Part shown: positions 1 to 12,000 of the stretch, in pieces | How the letters are laid out: every line of letters begins with the position of its first letter | How positions within the stretch are numbered: position 1 is the stretch's first letter | Assembly (NCBI RefSeq): GCF_014193585.1 | Contig: NZ_BLXY01000002.1 | Coordinates: 310,001 to 374,000, forward strand | Direction of reading: 5' to 3' | DNA from: Geomonas paludis | Lineage (GTDB): Bacteria; Desulfobacterota; Desulfuromonadia; Geobacterales; Geobacteraceae | DNA length: 64,000 nt | Translations under genes and position numbers: made by a program | Notes under the pieces: model-generated | Databases searched by the model: none | Seen by the model: only the letters and a program-made list of their open reading frames with translations | Told to the model about the DNA's origin: nothing

Positions 1-3000
1 GTTTCGGCCCGGCTGCCCCTGTGGGCCCGTATCGTGGAAGCTCAGTTGCAGGCGTTCATCGATATCCCCTCCGTCGCTCAACTCGCTCGCTACCGCACCG
101 TGCCCGTTGCCGGTTGCGCCGTCGGCGGGACCGGATCCGCGGGGATACAGGGCGAGGATGGGCGCGGAAGGCTCCAGCGACGACCCCTCCCGAACGCCCG
201 ACGGGCGAGCGAAAGTGATGGCCTCGGCAGGTTTTATGATGTCGTCCCCGGTTCCGCCGAGGATCACGTCGCCTCCCCCGAAGGTCCTGATGATGTCATC
301 GCCGTCATAGGCGGGGTCGCTGCTGGAAATGGTGGCGAGCCTTCCCGATGTGAAGGTGGCCCGGCCGTTGTCGCCGATGACCACGTCGAACCCGGAGCCG
401 CCGGTGATGGTGTCTCCCCCCGTCCCGCCCAGCATGATGTTGGTGCCGTTAGCGCCGGCGATGGTGTCCCCATCCCCCCTGGCGGGGTCCCTGGTCGCCA
501 CCGAGGTGATGACGCCGCCGTCGGTGAAGGCAGCCTCGCCGTTGTCGCCGATGATGATGTCGTAACCGTTGCCCGTGGTGATGGTGTCCTTGCCCAAACC
601 TCCGATGACGGTATTGTTTCCGCCCCCCGCATGTATGACATCGTCTCCGCCGTTCGCGCCGGGGCCGGACGCGATCCCGACCAGCACGCCGCCCCTGAAC
701 GAGGCGCTGCCGTCGTCCCCGAGGATGACGTCGTTACCGCTCCCCGTGGTGATCAGGTCCCCCGCGCCCCCGCCCGCGACCACGTTGTCGCCGTCGCCAC
801 CCATTATGCTGTCGACGCCGTCGGCCGCAGTCGCCTCGCTGACGACAGAGAGGAGTCTGCCGTCGCTGCCGTACTGGATCGCCCCGTTGTCCCCCAGGAC
901 CGTGTTGTCGCCGTTGCCGGTCATGATGCGGTCGTCGCCGCCACCGCCTAAGATGCTGTTGGTGCCGTCGCCGGCCATGATGCTGTCGTTTGCTCCCACA
1001 CCGGTATCGGTGCCGGTCGCCGCAAGCAGCGCTCCCTCCCCGGAAAGGGTGAGCTCTCCGCTGTCCCCGAAAACGACCAGCGCCGAGTTCCACGCCGCGC
1101 CGTTGATGACGTCCGCCCCTCCTTCTCCGAACAGGGCTAGCACACCGTTATCGGCTCCCCCCTCACCCTCCGCGGCAAGCAGGTCCCTCCCCTCCCCGGC
1201 TTTCACCGTGGTCACCGTGCCGGAGAGGGTGCTCTCGACGGCGATACGGTCGTTGCCGCTGCCTGCATAGATATTGACGCCCCCCGTGAACCTTCCGCTT
1301 GTCTGGAAGCTGATGGTTCCCGAGTGCAGTCCGTCCCCGGTCATGCCGGTGATGTCGTGGTCGGTGATGACCGCATCGGCGCCGATACTCCCGCGCCCGG
1401 AGGCGTTGCCGCGGTCGCTGACGTTCAGCGTGTTGTCGCCGCCGCCGGCATCGAGGCGCAGGTCGCTGCGAATGCCGTCGAGGTTGCCGAGGTTTTCCGG
1501 TGCGTCGGAGGAGACGTTGAAGATGTCGTCGCCGCGCCCCCCGACGACGGAGGTCTCCGTGCCGACCGCCGTGGAGCGGATGCCGATCGAGTTGGGACCG
1601 GCGCCAGCCAGGACGGTGAGGCTCTCGATCTCCCGGTAGTGAACCACTCCCCCCATCCCGAAGCCCGAGACGAGACTGTCGGTGACGATGCCGCTGTCGG
1701 CCGAGGTGTCGGCGGAATCGTCGAGCAGCAGCAGATCGGTGTCGTTTTGCTGCCCGCCATCGACGGTAAGCCGCGCGTCGATCCCGTCCAGCAGGCCGTC
1801 ACGGTCCGATCCTCCCACTGAACGCCCGAGGTAGATGAGGTCATCCCCCCGGAAGGCTTCCACCGATGCGGACTCGGCGGCGACGCTCACGATGCCGATC
1901 CTGTCGTCGTCGTCGCCACCCAGGATCGATACGGTCTTCCCTTCTACTGCTCCGATCAACTCCAGCGTCGTCCCGATGCCGGGGTCGGCGTCCTGGTAGT
2001 CGCCCTGGATGCGCACCGAGTCGCCGGCGGTGATCCGGCCCAGCACCTGGACGTTGTCCCCCGCCAGCAGCTCGACCTTCCCGCCCGCTTCGACGGCACC
2101 GAAAACGGTTGCCGAGGAGGTGTCTCCCGGCTGGTAGCTGTCGTACACGACCAGCGTCACGGCGCCGGATTCGGACGTGATCTCACCGATCCTCATGTCG
2201 TCGACGGTCTCGGTCAGGTGGATGTCTCCTGCGGCAGTTGCATCGAGCAGTCCCGCCTCCGACGCGGAGGAGTCCACCTGCAGTCCGTCGGGGCCCTCAC
2301 CGATGTGCCCGTTTCGGGAGACGAGCGAGATCCCCCGCGCGATCACGTCGGCTTCCCGGTCGTTGCCGCTATCCACTATGGAACCGTCGGCCTCGAGGAC
2401 GACATCGCCGGTGGCGGAGAGAACCCTGTCGAGGTTCAGATCGCCCGCCACCTCCTCAAGATAGATCCCCTCCCCGGCCGTGGCCTGCAGCAGCCCGGAA
2501 TCGATCTGCACCATGTCGTCCGCCGTCCCGATGCCGCCGGCGGCGACGAGGGTAACATCACTGCCGGAGATGCTCGCGAAATCTCCGTTGCTGCTGTCGG
2601 AGATACCCCCGGCGGAGGAGAGCGCAACGACGCCTGCGTTGGTGAACACCACCCCCACCCTCATGTCTCCGGAGACCTCTGCCAGATGAACATCTCCCGC
2701 CGTGACGGAGCTGAGCGTTCCGGTCCCCGTATCGACGCGGATGGGGTTGAAGAGCTCTCCGACATCGGCCGATCTCGAATCGATGACGATGGACCCGGCA
2801 GAGATCACTTGCCCCGCAGAGACGGATTTGATGGAGCCCGCGGTCGATATGACAACGTCGCCGCTGCCGTAATCGATCGCGCCGGCAAGCTCCAGGTCGT
2901 TGTCGCTGCTGAAAAGGTAGAGGTTGCCTGTATCCGTCCCCCCCTTGTCGACCAGGTACGTGGAGGTCCCGGCCGTCGGCGAGGATGGCTCGGGAAGGGT

Positions 3001-6000
3001 GGTGAGAGGGGGCGTGTTCCCTATCGCGCCGGGTCCGAATTGACGGCTGTCCCAGAGATTGAGCTCCCCAAGCCCGCCTGCGCTGATCTCCTTGATAAAG
3101 GCGCGATAATCGAGGCTGCCATTGCCGTCCAGGTCGAGTCCCCGCACTTCGGCGTGGATGTCGCCGGCGGCTACCAGGGTCAGTTCGGGATTCAGGACCA
3201 CGCCGGAAAGGGCAACCTGCGTGAGTTCTATGGGGAGCAGCGCGCCGGAGGCGCCGATGTCCCCCCGGCTGTCGACCTTGACCGCGCGCGACCTGACCGT
3301 ACCTCCCTGGGCGAAGATGTCCCCCCGGCCGAAGTTGTAGATTGCGGTCGTGCCGTAACTGTTGTCGATGAAGCCAGCCAGCCTGATGGATGAATCGCCG
3401 TAGTTCTCGATGGTCAGCGCAGTCTCGCGCGGAGCGGTTCCGACCGTGTAGTGGAAGTCGCGGCGGTCCGCGACGGCAAAGGTCAGGTCCGGGGTAACGA
3501 CGCCGGCACCGATGGTGTCGATGTCGTTGACGACCAGGTCCAACTGCGAGCGGTTGACGATATGGACCGGCATGCTGGTCGAGAAGACGAAGCTCGCGTT
3601 TCCCTTCAGCGTCCCGAAGGGGGAATCGAAGCGGACCTTGCCGGTCCCGGTGTTGGCGACGGCGTCGACCACCACCGAGCCGTCGACCACGTGGGCGGAG
3701 ATCCCGTCCCCGGTCACGGTGCCGTCCGCGTTGACGACCAGTTGCGCGGGCGGGGTCAGGACTTCAACGTCCGAGTTGAAGGTGATGAGCGTCTGGTCCT
3801 GGGTGTAATAGGCGGTTTGCTCAACCAGCAGGTTGCCGGTCACCATGGCTGTTCCATCCTCAGTGGTGATCAAGGACCAGGTGCTGTGAGTGAAGGTGTT
3901 GGAGTCGTATGTTCTAACGAAGCGGGATGTGGCCGTGGCCTTTGCCTCGGTCCAGACGAACAGATGCTCCTGCAGGGAAGACAACCGAATGCTGGCTGTT
4001 CCTTTTATATCGGTCCCCTGTCGCACCACGACCTGGGTGGTCGACTCTGCGGCTTCCGACAGGCGTGAATCGGATGTGCCGACTGCCGATCCCGTGTTTG
4101 AGCTGGTGGCCTTGGCGACGATCTGTAGGGAGAGATCCTCCGACCTGAGTTGGACCTCCTCTGCCTCGATATGACTTGAGGGACCGACCATCACGTTGGT
4201 GCCGTTTCCTTTCATGAAAGCTTCAGCGACCGCTATGATGTCATTTTGCAAATTACGTGTGCCATTCCCGGCCAGTTGGGCCTCGGCCCGTATGTCGGTA
4301 ATCTTCTCCGCCTGAACCGTCAATGCCGCCGCGGCACTGAGAGCGTTGTTCGCGCCGATGGCTGCGGTGGTCTGCAGCCCTTCCGAGGTGGCGGTAGCCC
4401 GCGTCTTGCCGCCGGAGACGCCCCCCTCGACGGAACCGCCTCCCTTCGCACTGGAGTTGGTCTGGGTGTGGGCCGCAATGAGCAGGTCCTCTCCTGCCTT
4501 GAGAGTCACGCCAGCCCCGGTTGATACGGCGGTGCTCCCGTACTGCAGTGCTTCACCGACCACATCGAGGCTGCCTATCGCCCCGGCAGTGAGTGTGCCG
4601 GTCACCTCGGCGTGGGCTTTGTTGAACGCATAGGCAAGCAGCGATATGTCGCCAGTGGATGTCACGGTGGCGCCGTCACCGACATCGGTCAGCACATCTG
4701 CCACCAGGTCCGCCCTTGAGGTCACCCCACTACCGCCGAACACCGCTTCGCTGGAGAGTGTTGCAAAAGACTCGTCGCCCTGTTCGAGTATCGAACCATC
4801 CGCCTTCATGTTGTGCAGGGCCTGCAGGGAAACTTCCCCCGCGGCGATCCGTGCACCATTGCCGACACGAGAGGTGATCACCGGCTTCAAGCTGGCGTTA
4901 GAGCTGATGCCTCCCTGCTTTAGCACACCCAGCGTGCTGCTCTCTGCTCTTGCGTTTGCCCTGTCGTACGCCCCAGCGGTCACCGACAGCATACCGGTGA
5001 CGGTAATAACCGCGTTGTCACCTATAGCCGCCGTGACCCGGGGTGTCACCGGGGCGGTCACCTCCGCGCCGGTGACATCGACGACGCTGGCGACGGAAGC
5101 GGTCCCGAAGGCATCGGCGCCGGCAGCGCACTCCGAGGAGATCGCCAGCGCCCCACCCTCGATCCGTGCACCCGGTGCGACGGCGGCCGAAACGGTGGGG
5201 CTGACCTGGGCCCTGGATTCCGATTCGCCGACGGCGCCCACCGCCACCAACCTCCCCTTCACGTCCGTGTCGGCCGCTACATCGCCCCGCGCGGTTACCC
5301 CGATCCGGCCGGCTGCGATATGCGCATTGCCGACGAAGGCGGCTACCGTCGGGTCGATCGTGGCCGTCGCCGCGTTGCGTCCGCCGGCCAGGACGCCTCC
5401 CGTCAGGCCTTCGGCGTTCGAGGTCAAGCTGACGCCGGAGCGTGCCTTGATCCCGATGTCGTCGAGCGACGCCGCCGCCCCGATTTCCACATGGTCCCCC
5501 ACGTATGCCTTGGTGGCGCCCAGGACCGTCGCGGTCGCCTCCGAACTGCCGGCAGCTATCAAGGCGTCCGCCAGGCCACGGCTTCTCCCGCTCACCGAGT
5601 AGTCGGAATCGGCCAGGATATCCAGAGAAGCGGCTTTGACGATCTGCGACATCCCGGCGGAGCTCCCTTCAAAGAAGGCGTGCGTGTTGTCGACGATGGT
5701 AGTGCTGGTGCGGGCGCCTCCGACGGCGCCGGCGCCGGCAGCGAGGTTGAGCGCCAGCGAGTCCACGGCCAGGTTGTCGGTTGCCGAGATCGCGATGTTC
5801 CCGCCGGCGGAGACGGTCGATCGCCCCGAGATGTCCGCGGTCGTTTCCGTGGTCGAACCGTTGTCAACAGACGACGCGCTTCCGGCCACGGCCGCGATGC
5901 TCCGACCTGCGGCAAGAGCCGCCACCCTCTCCCGCGAGCCGGCAGAGATGGCGATGTCGTTAGCAGCGGTGAGGTTGGCATTCACCGCCTCGGCCTTCAC

Positions 6001-9000
6001 GGTATTGTCTATCTCGTTGTCTACCAGGGCGGCGCCGGCTGACACCCCCAGCGCCGCCTGGAAGCTCGCTGCCACGGCGGCGATGTTGGCGCCGGGATCC
6101 ACCTCGGCGACCCCATTTCCTGCCAGTACGGCATTAACCTCCTGGATGACTGAATTCTCCGCCTGGGGCACGGCGGGCGCGGCGTCTGACGCGGTAATGG
6201 AGACGCTCCCCCTGGAGGTGACCGTGGCATCGTGGACAGCGGCGTCGACGGCGTTGGCCACGGTGTTGGTCGCTTGCGCCGCTGCGATGCCGGCGAACCC
6301 GGCAAGCCCCATCCCGCCGGCAAAAGACCGCGCTACGGGGGTCGAGCGTGCGGCCAGCGCGATGTCCCCGCCCACCACGGTGGCGTTGCTGACCGTCGCA
6401 TGAACACCGTTGCCGATCTCGTTTCGGGACGCGGCGGCACCTAAAGCTCCCCCGGCTGCTGCTGAGAACCCGACCCCGACGGCCTCGACCGTGGTAAGGT
6501 CCGTCGCCACAAGCGCCACCCCCTGATTGGACCGGACATAGGGGCAGTCGGTTATCGAGGCGGTGGTCGTGTTGCCTACTTCGTTGACGGCAAGTGAAAG
6601 CGCGGCCGATCCCCCAGCGGATGCAGCCACCCCGCGTACGGAGCTGAAGACATCGGCGTCCTCCAGGGCGGAAAGCTGCAAGCCGAGGTCGGCCAGGACG
6701 GTGGCGCCCTTGATGTCGGCGGAGACCGCGTTGGCGATGTCGTTCACGGCGACCATCGTTGCACCGGCTAACCCTGCCGCGCCTGAGAAGCTGAGCCCCG
6801 CCGAGTCGATGGATGAGGCATCCTGTGCCGACAGCACCACCCCGCCGATACTCGCCCTGGCCATGGAACCGTTGTCGACGGCGGATTCGATGCGGTTTCT
6901 CACCGTGTTTCCCATCCCTCTGGCATCGATGGAAACTCCGCCGGATACGGCAAGCCCCGCGGTCAAGGCGACGATGCCGGAGTCCGAGCGGGCGTCCAGG
7001 TTGATGTCGTGGTGCGTCGAGGTGACGTTCGAGGCGCTTATCGCGGTCCCGATCGAATTGCCGATGCTGTTTCCGACCAGCGCAACGTTCAGGGCGCCGG
7101 CACCGGCTCCGGCCGTGCCGACCACCAGGGAGAGGATGTTGCTGCCGGTGAGGGTTTCTGAGGAAAGAGGCGAATCGGCGGTGGCGTCTGCGATGGCTGC
7201 CTGCTGTTGGGCCGGTATGGCCAAGGGGGGCAGTATCCCGGCCTTGCCGTCTCCCGCAGCCAGGTTCACGTCGCCCCGGACACGCACCGTGGCGCCGTCG
7301 ATTCGCGAGGAGATGCTGTTTCGGACCACGTTGCCGACACCGGCAAGGTTGAGCCCGAAGCCGCCGGAGCCTGCCACACCATAGGAAACCGAGCGCACCG
7401 CCTGGGACGAGGCGGCGCTCATGTTGAGCCCCCCGTCGGTGCAATCGAGCGTGGAGCCGCTGACGCGCGTCTGGATGGAGCCGCCAACCTCGTTTACCGA
7501 AACGGCGGCTCCCGCCGCGCCGCCACCGCTTCCCGCAACGCCGAAGGCGAGGGCGTCGATGGTGGAGTTCGACCGGGCGGAGACGGTGATGGTGTCCTCG
7601 GCGTCGACGTCGGAGGCCGCAGCGCCTTCGTTGACGACACCTGCCGCCACCTGGTTGTCGACGGTGTTGGCCGACAGCGAGAGGATGCCGGAGATGGCGC
7701 CAGCGCCGGCGACTCCGCCGGAAAAGCTCAACAGGTCAGCGGATGAGGCGGCCCACAGCTCCAACGTGTAGCCGCACCGGACCGAGGAGCCGGAAACCAG
7801 CGCCTCGGTGGTGCCGGAGATGACGTTGGAGCCGATCAGGGCGCCGGCGGCGATCGCACCCGAGCCGGTGACGCTGTGGGCTACGGAACGGATTTCCGAT
7901 CGGTCGCTCGCGCTCAGGGTTGCCGCCCCTCCTGCCTTGACGGTGGAGCCCGACCGTATCGAGGCGGAAAGGGTGCCGTGGATCACGTTTCCGAAACCGG
8001 TTGCGGAGGCGGCGACTGAACCGGAGCCGACCATGCCGGTGGTGACCGCGGAGATCTTCGATCCGGCAAGGGCCGTGAGCGTGACATCGGCGAGGGAATT
8101 GCGGACGGCGCCCGAGCTGTCGACCCCGGCCTGCAGCGTCGAGTTCACGATTTCCGCCTCGATCCTGCCGTTGATCGAGTTGCCGGTGAGAGCGATGCCT
8201 GCCGCCACGCCGCCTGAACCCTGGAGGTTGACGTTCAGGGAGGAGACGTTGGCGCCCTGGAACCCCGAGGGGGTCGCGCCGAGGGCGCGGTCCCGTTCCG
8301 ATTTCTGGGCGTCCGACAGCGGCATCTCGCCTGTCGAAGCGGGCGCCGTCTCCAAAGCCTCGACCCTGACGTCGTCCGCGGTGTAGACCGTCGAGCCGGT
8401 CACCTTCGAGGTGACGGTGGTGTCTATCGAGTTGCCCAGCACGGCGAGGGTTGCCCCGATACTCCCCGAACCGGTGCAACCGATGGCCAGCGCACGGACG
8501 GTCGCCGAGGACCGGGAAACCATGGTGAGGAAAGAGCCGCTCTCCAGTGAGGAACCGGCAACGGCGCTCCTGACCTCGCTGGTCACGAGGTTGGCGGCCA
8601 CGGCGGCTCCGGCGGCGATCCCCCCCGAGGCCGAGACGCCGAAGGCGACCGAGTCGATGCGGGAGGTGTCGGTCGCGAAAAGGGAGACGGCGCCGGCGGC
8701 GTGGACCTCGGCGCCGTTTTCGATGGAGGCACCGGTAGTGTTCCAGACCCGATTCACCGTGGCGAACAGGACCCCTGCGGCGTTGCCGGAAGCCGCCGCG
8801 GCGCGGGCGAAGGAATCGATGGCGGCGTTCGACACCGCGCGCAGCCCCAAAGCGGCCCCGGTCTTCACCTGGGAGCCGTCGACAGCGGCCCTGGTGGTGT
8901 GATCTACCAGGTTGACCGATCCGTTGACGCCGCCGGCCGTGCTTCCGGAGGCGGCAAGGTTCAGGGCCACGGAAGTTATCGACGAGTCGTCCGTCGCCCT

Positions 9001-12000
9001 CAGGTCGAGCGCCTGCCCCGCAGTCACCGAAGCACCACCGTCGATGACGGCCTCCACCGTCGCTGTGGCGTCGTTGAGCGCCCCTGCTGCGTCCAAGGCG
9101 AACTCCCCCGAAGCCGACAGGCCGGCCGTATAGGCGGCGGCGCTCGATTTGTTGAGGGAGCCGAGGGTCACGCTTCCTGCTGCGGACACCTCGGAATTTC
9201 TGATCCGCGAGCGTACCGTGCTGACCAGCTCATTGCGGCCGATCGCCCCCCCCACGGCGCTGCCGCCGGCTGTTGCCAGCCCGACGGACGCGGCAAGCAT
9301 GTTGGCGCTCCAGTCCAAGGGGGTGTCCGCCGCGGTGGAGAGGATCTCGTTCGCCACCCCGCCCGGAAGCAGGTGCCAGAATCCCGGAGCGGTACCCGAG
9401 GCGGCTTCCCTGGCATCCAGCACTACGTTCCCCGCCGATTCCAGCGCCGAGTCCTCGACGTGGGCCTCTGCTGAGGAGGTGATGGAATTGGCCCGGATCG
9501 CCCCGGAAACCGCCGTCCCTCCCGAACCGGACACCCCTGCGGAAAGGGAGCGGATGCATGGCAGGGAGCTCGCGGAGATGGTGACGCCGCCGGCCGCGAC
9601 ATCGGCGTGCGCAATACGCGCGACGGCCGTGACGGCGACCAGGTTCGTTGCCGTAGCCGCTCCCACAGCCGTGCCCGCTGCAGCGGGGAGGGTGACGGCC
9701 GCGCTATTGAGGTTGCTGGTGTCGCTGGCCGAGACCTCCAGGGCACCCCCTGCCCGCACCGTTGCGGCGTGGTCCGCGGTGCCGTCGATCGCGGCCCGGG
9801 TCAGGCTCTTCAGGTCGAAGACGGTGAGGCAGCCGGCGGTGCCCCCATCAACTGCGGCTCCGGCCGACAAGGCAAGGGAGGTCACGTTCTGCACCGAGGA
9901 GGCCTTCAGGGTGACCGAGTCGTGGGCGTAGACCTTGGCGCCGGCGGAGATGTAGGCCTCGGTCTCTTTGGTCACCACACCTACATCCAGGCAGATTCCC
10001 ACACCCGTGGCGCCTACCGTGCCGGCCAGCCCGCCGGCGCCGTTGACGACCCCCATCGTGCTGGTGGCGGCGACGGTCACGCTTTGTCCGGCGCCGGACG
10101 CCCCCCCCTCGCTTGCGTTGAGGGTGGCGCCATCGGCGACACCGGCCTTGGTGCGTTGCGCTACGACATCCACAATCCCCGAGCCTGCTACCGACGGCCC
10201 GCCGGTGGTAGTCGCGTGGCCGATGGCTACCGTGGCGTAATCCGGATCGAGCTGACCGATGGAGGCGCCGGCCGCCACCGTGGTCGCTCCCGCTGCGTCG
10301 GCCTCCACCCCGGAGCCCAGTACGGCGTAGGCCTGCTGGCTGATCAGGTTGGCCGCGAGGGAGGCCCCGACACCGGTCCCGACACCGCTCCCCGCCCCGC
10401 CGGCCCGGTTACGGTAGGCCAGGGCGTCGGTGGCGGTGATGTCGATCCCCCCGCCGGACGCGAGGCGGGCGCCGGCGCCGACGGACGCCTCGGTGACCAT
10501 GTCGAGGTCGTTGACCCCGGCCGCGCCGGCGATCCCGTAGTCGCGCCCCCCTCCTGCCGCCTCCGCCGACACGGAGAAGTTGTTGTTTGCCGTAGAGGGG
10601 GTCATTGCCGCGCGCACGGTGATGCCATCGGCCGAAACCTCCGCTGCGGCGCCGATTGCGGCCCGGTTCAGCAGGCTCGCCTCGTTGACCGCCACAGCGG
10701 CCCCGACACCGGTGGCATTCGCCAGCCCCTGGGCGGCGCCAGTTGCCTTGGCCGTCGCGGCGCTTGCCGAGCGGGCGTCGATCCGGGCCGCGCCTGCGGC
10801 CGTCAGTTTGACGCCTGCGGCGACGCTTGCCGCGTTTTCAGATTCGAGCCGGTTGACACCGATGGCGGCGGCCACGCCTACCGCGGCCCCGCTGGTGCCG
10901 CTCTGCAGCAGGGCGGTGGCGTTGGCGCCTGCCACCTTGTCCTGCACCGTCGGTACGGAAGCACCGGCGGTCGCCGGTGTCCCCTGGAGCTGGCGGCTGA
11001 TTTCGCCGTCGACGCTGCTCCCCAGCGCCGGCGTCCCCTGGGCCCCTCCGGTGACGTCGACGCCGCTGGTCTGGCGGGTGCGGGCGGTGATGTTCACCGT
11101 CCCCCCCGCGTCGAGGTCTCTGGCAAGGGACGCGGAGCAGGAGCCGCTCGTCAGGCTGACGCCTACGGCGACGTCGCTCCCGGCCGCATCGGCGTCGGCG
11201 CTCAGGGCCGCGGTCGCGGTACGATCCGCCTCGATGACCACCTCGCCGGACACGGTGAGTGCGCCATCGGCCAGGGCGCCCACCCGTGCGGTCACCTGGT
11301 CGTCGGCGATGGCGACGGCCACGGCAGGGGTCACCGTCGTGCCGCCGGAGGCCCCGCCGGCCGCAGTCGTCGCGAGAGACCGGGAAGAGATCGAGGAGAG
11401 CAGCACGTCGCCCGCGCCGGCTATCGTGGCGCCGTCCTCGATTTCCGCCCTGGTGGTCGTGTCGCCTACGTTGATGGCAACCGACGCCCCGACGCCGACG
11501 CCGGCGCCGGGAAGGAGGGCCTCAGGCCTTGCCTTGGCCGTGAGGCCGGCCACGTTTTCGGCGGCGAGGCTCACGTCGCCGCCGGCGGTCTCGATCCGCG
11601 CACCGCTGCCGATGACCGCGCTGCTCACGGCATCAGACGTGTTGACCGCCAAGCCCCCCGCGACTCCGACGCCCCCCGCGCATGCCCCCGATACCGCCTC
11701 TGCGGCGAAGGTTCGACTGCCGCCGCTTTCCACGTACAGGTCGCCCGCCCGTACGCTGGCGTTGCTCCCTACCAGGGCCGCGCAGGAGGCTTCGGCCGAG
11801 TTGATCGCGACCGCCGCGCCGATGCCGACCGACGCGAGCCCGGTGGCGCTGCCGTCAGCCGTGGCGGAGGCGTCGCCTGCATCGGCTGCGCTCACCGTCA
11901 CCGGACCTGCCGCGGTTATCGAGCCCCCCTCGGGGAGGTAGGCCTGGACGCGGGAAGCGGACAGGTTGACGGCAACCGCGGCCGCCACGCTGACGGCGCC

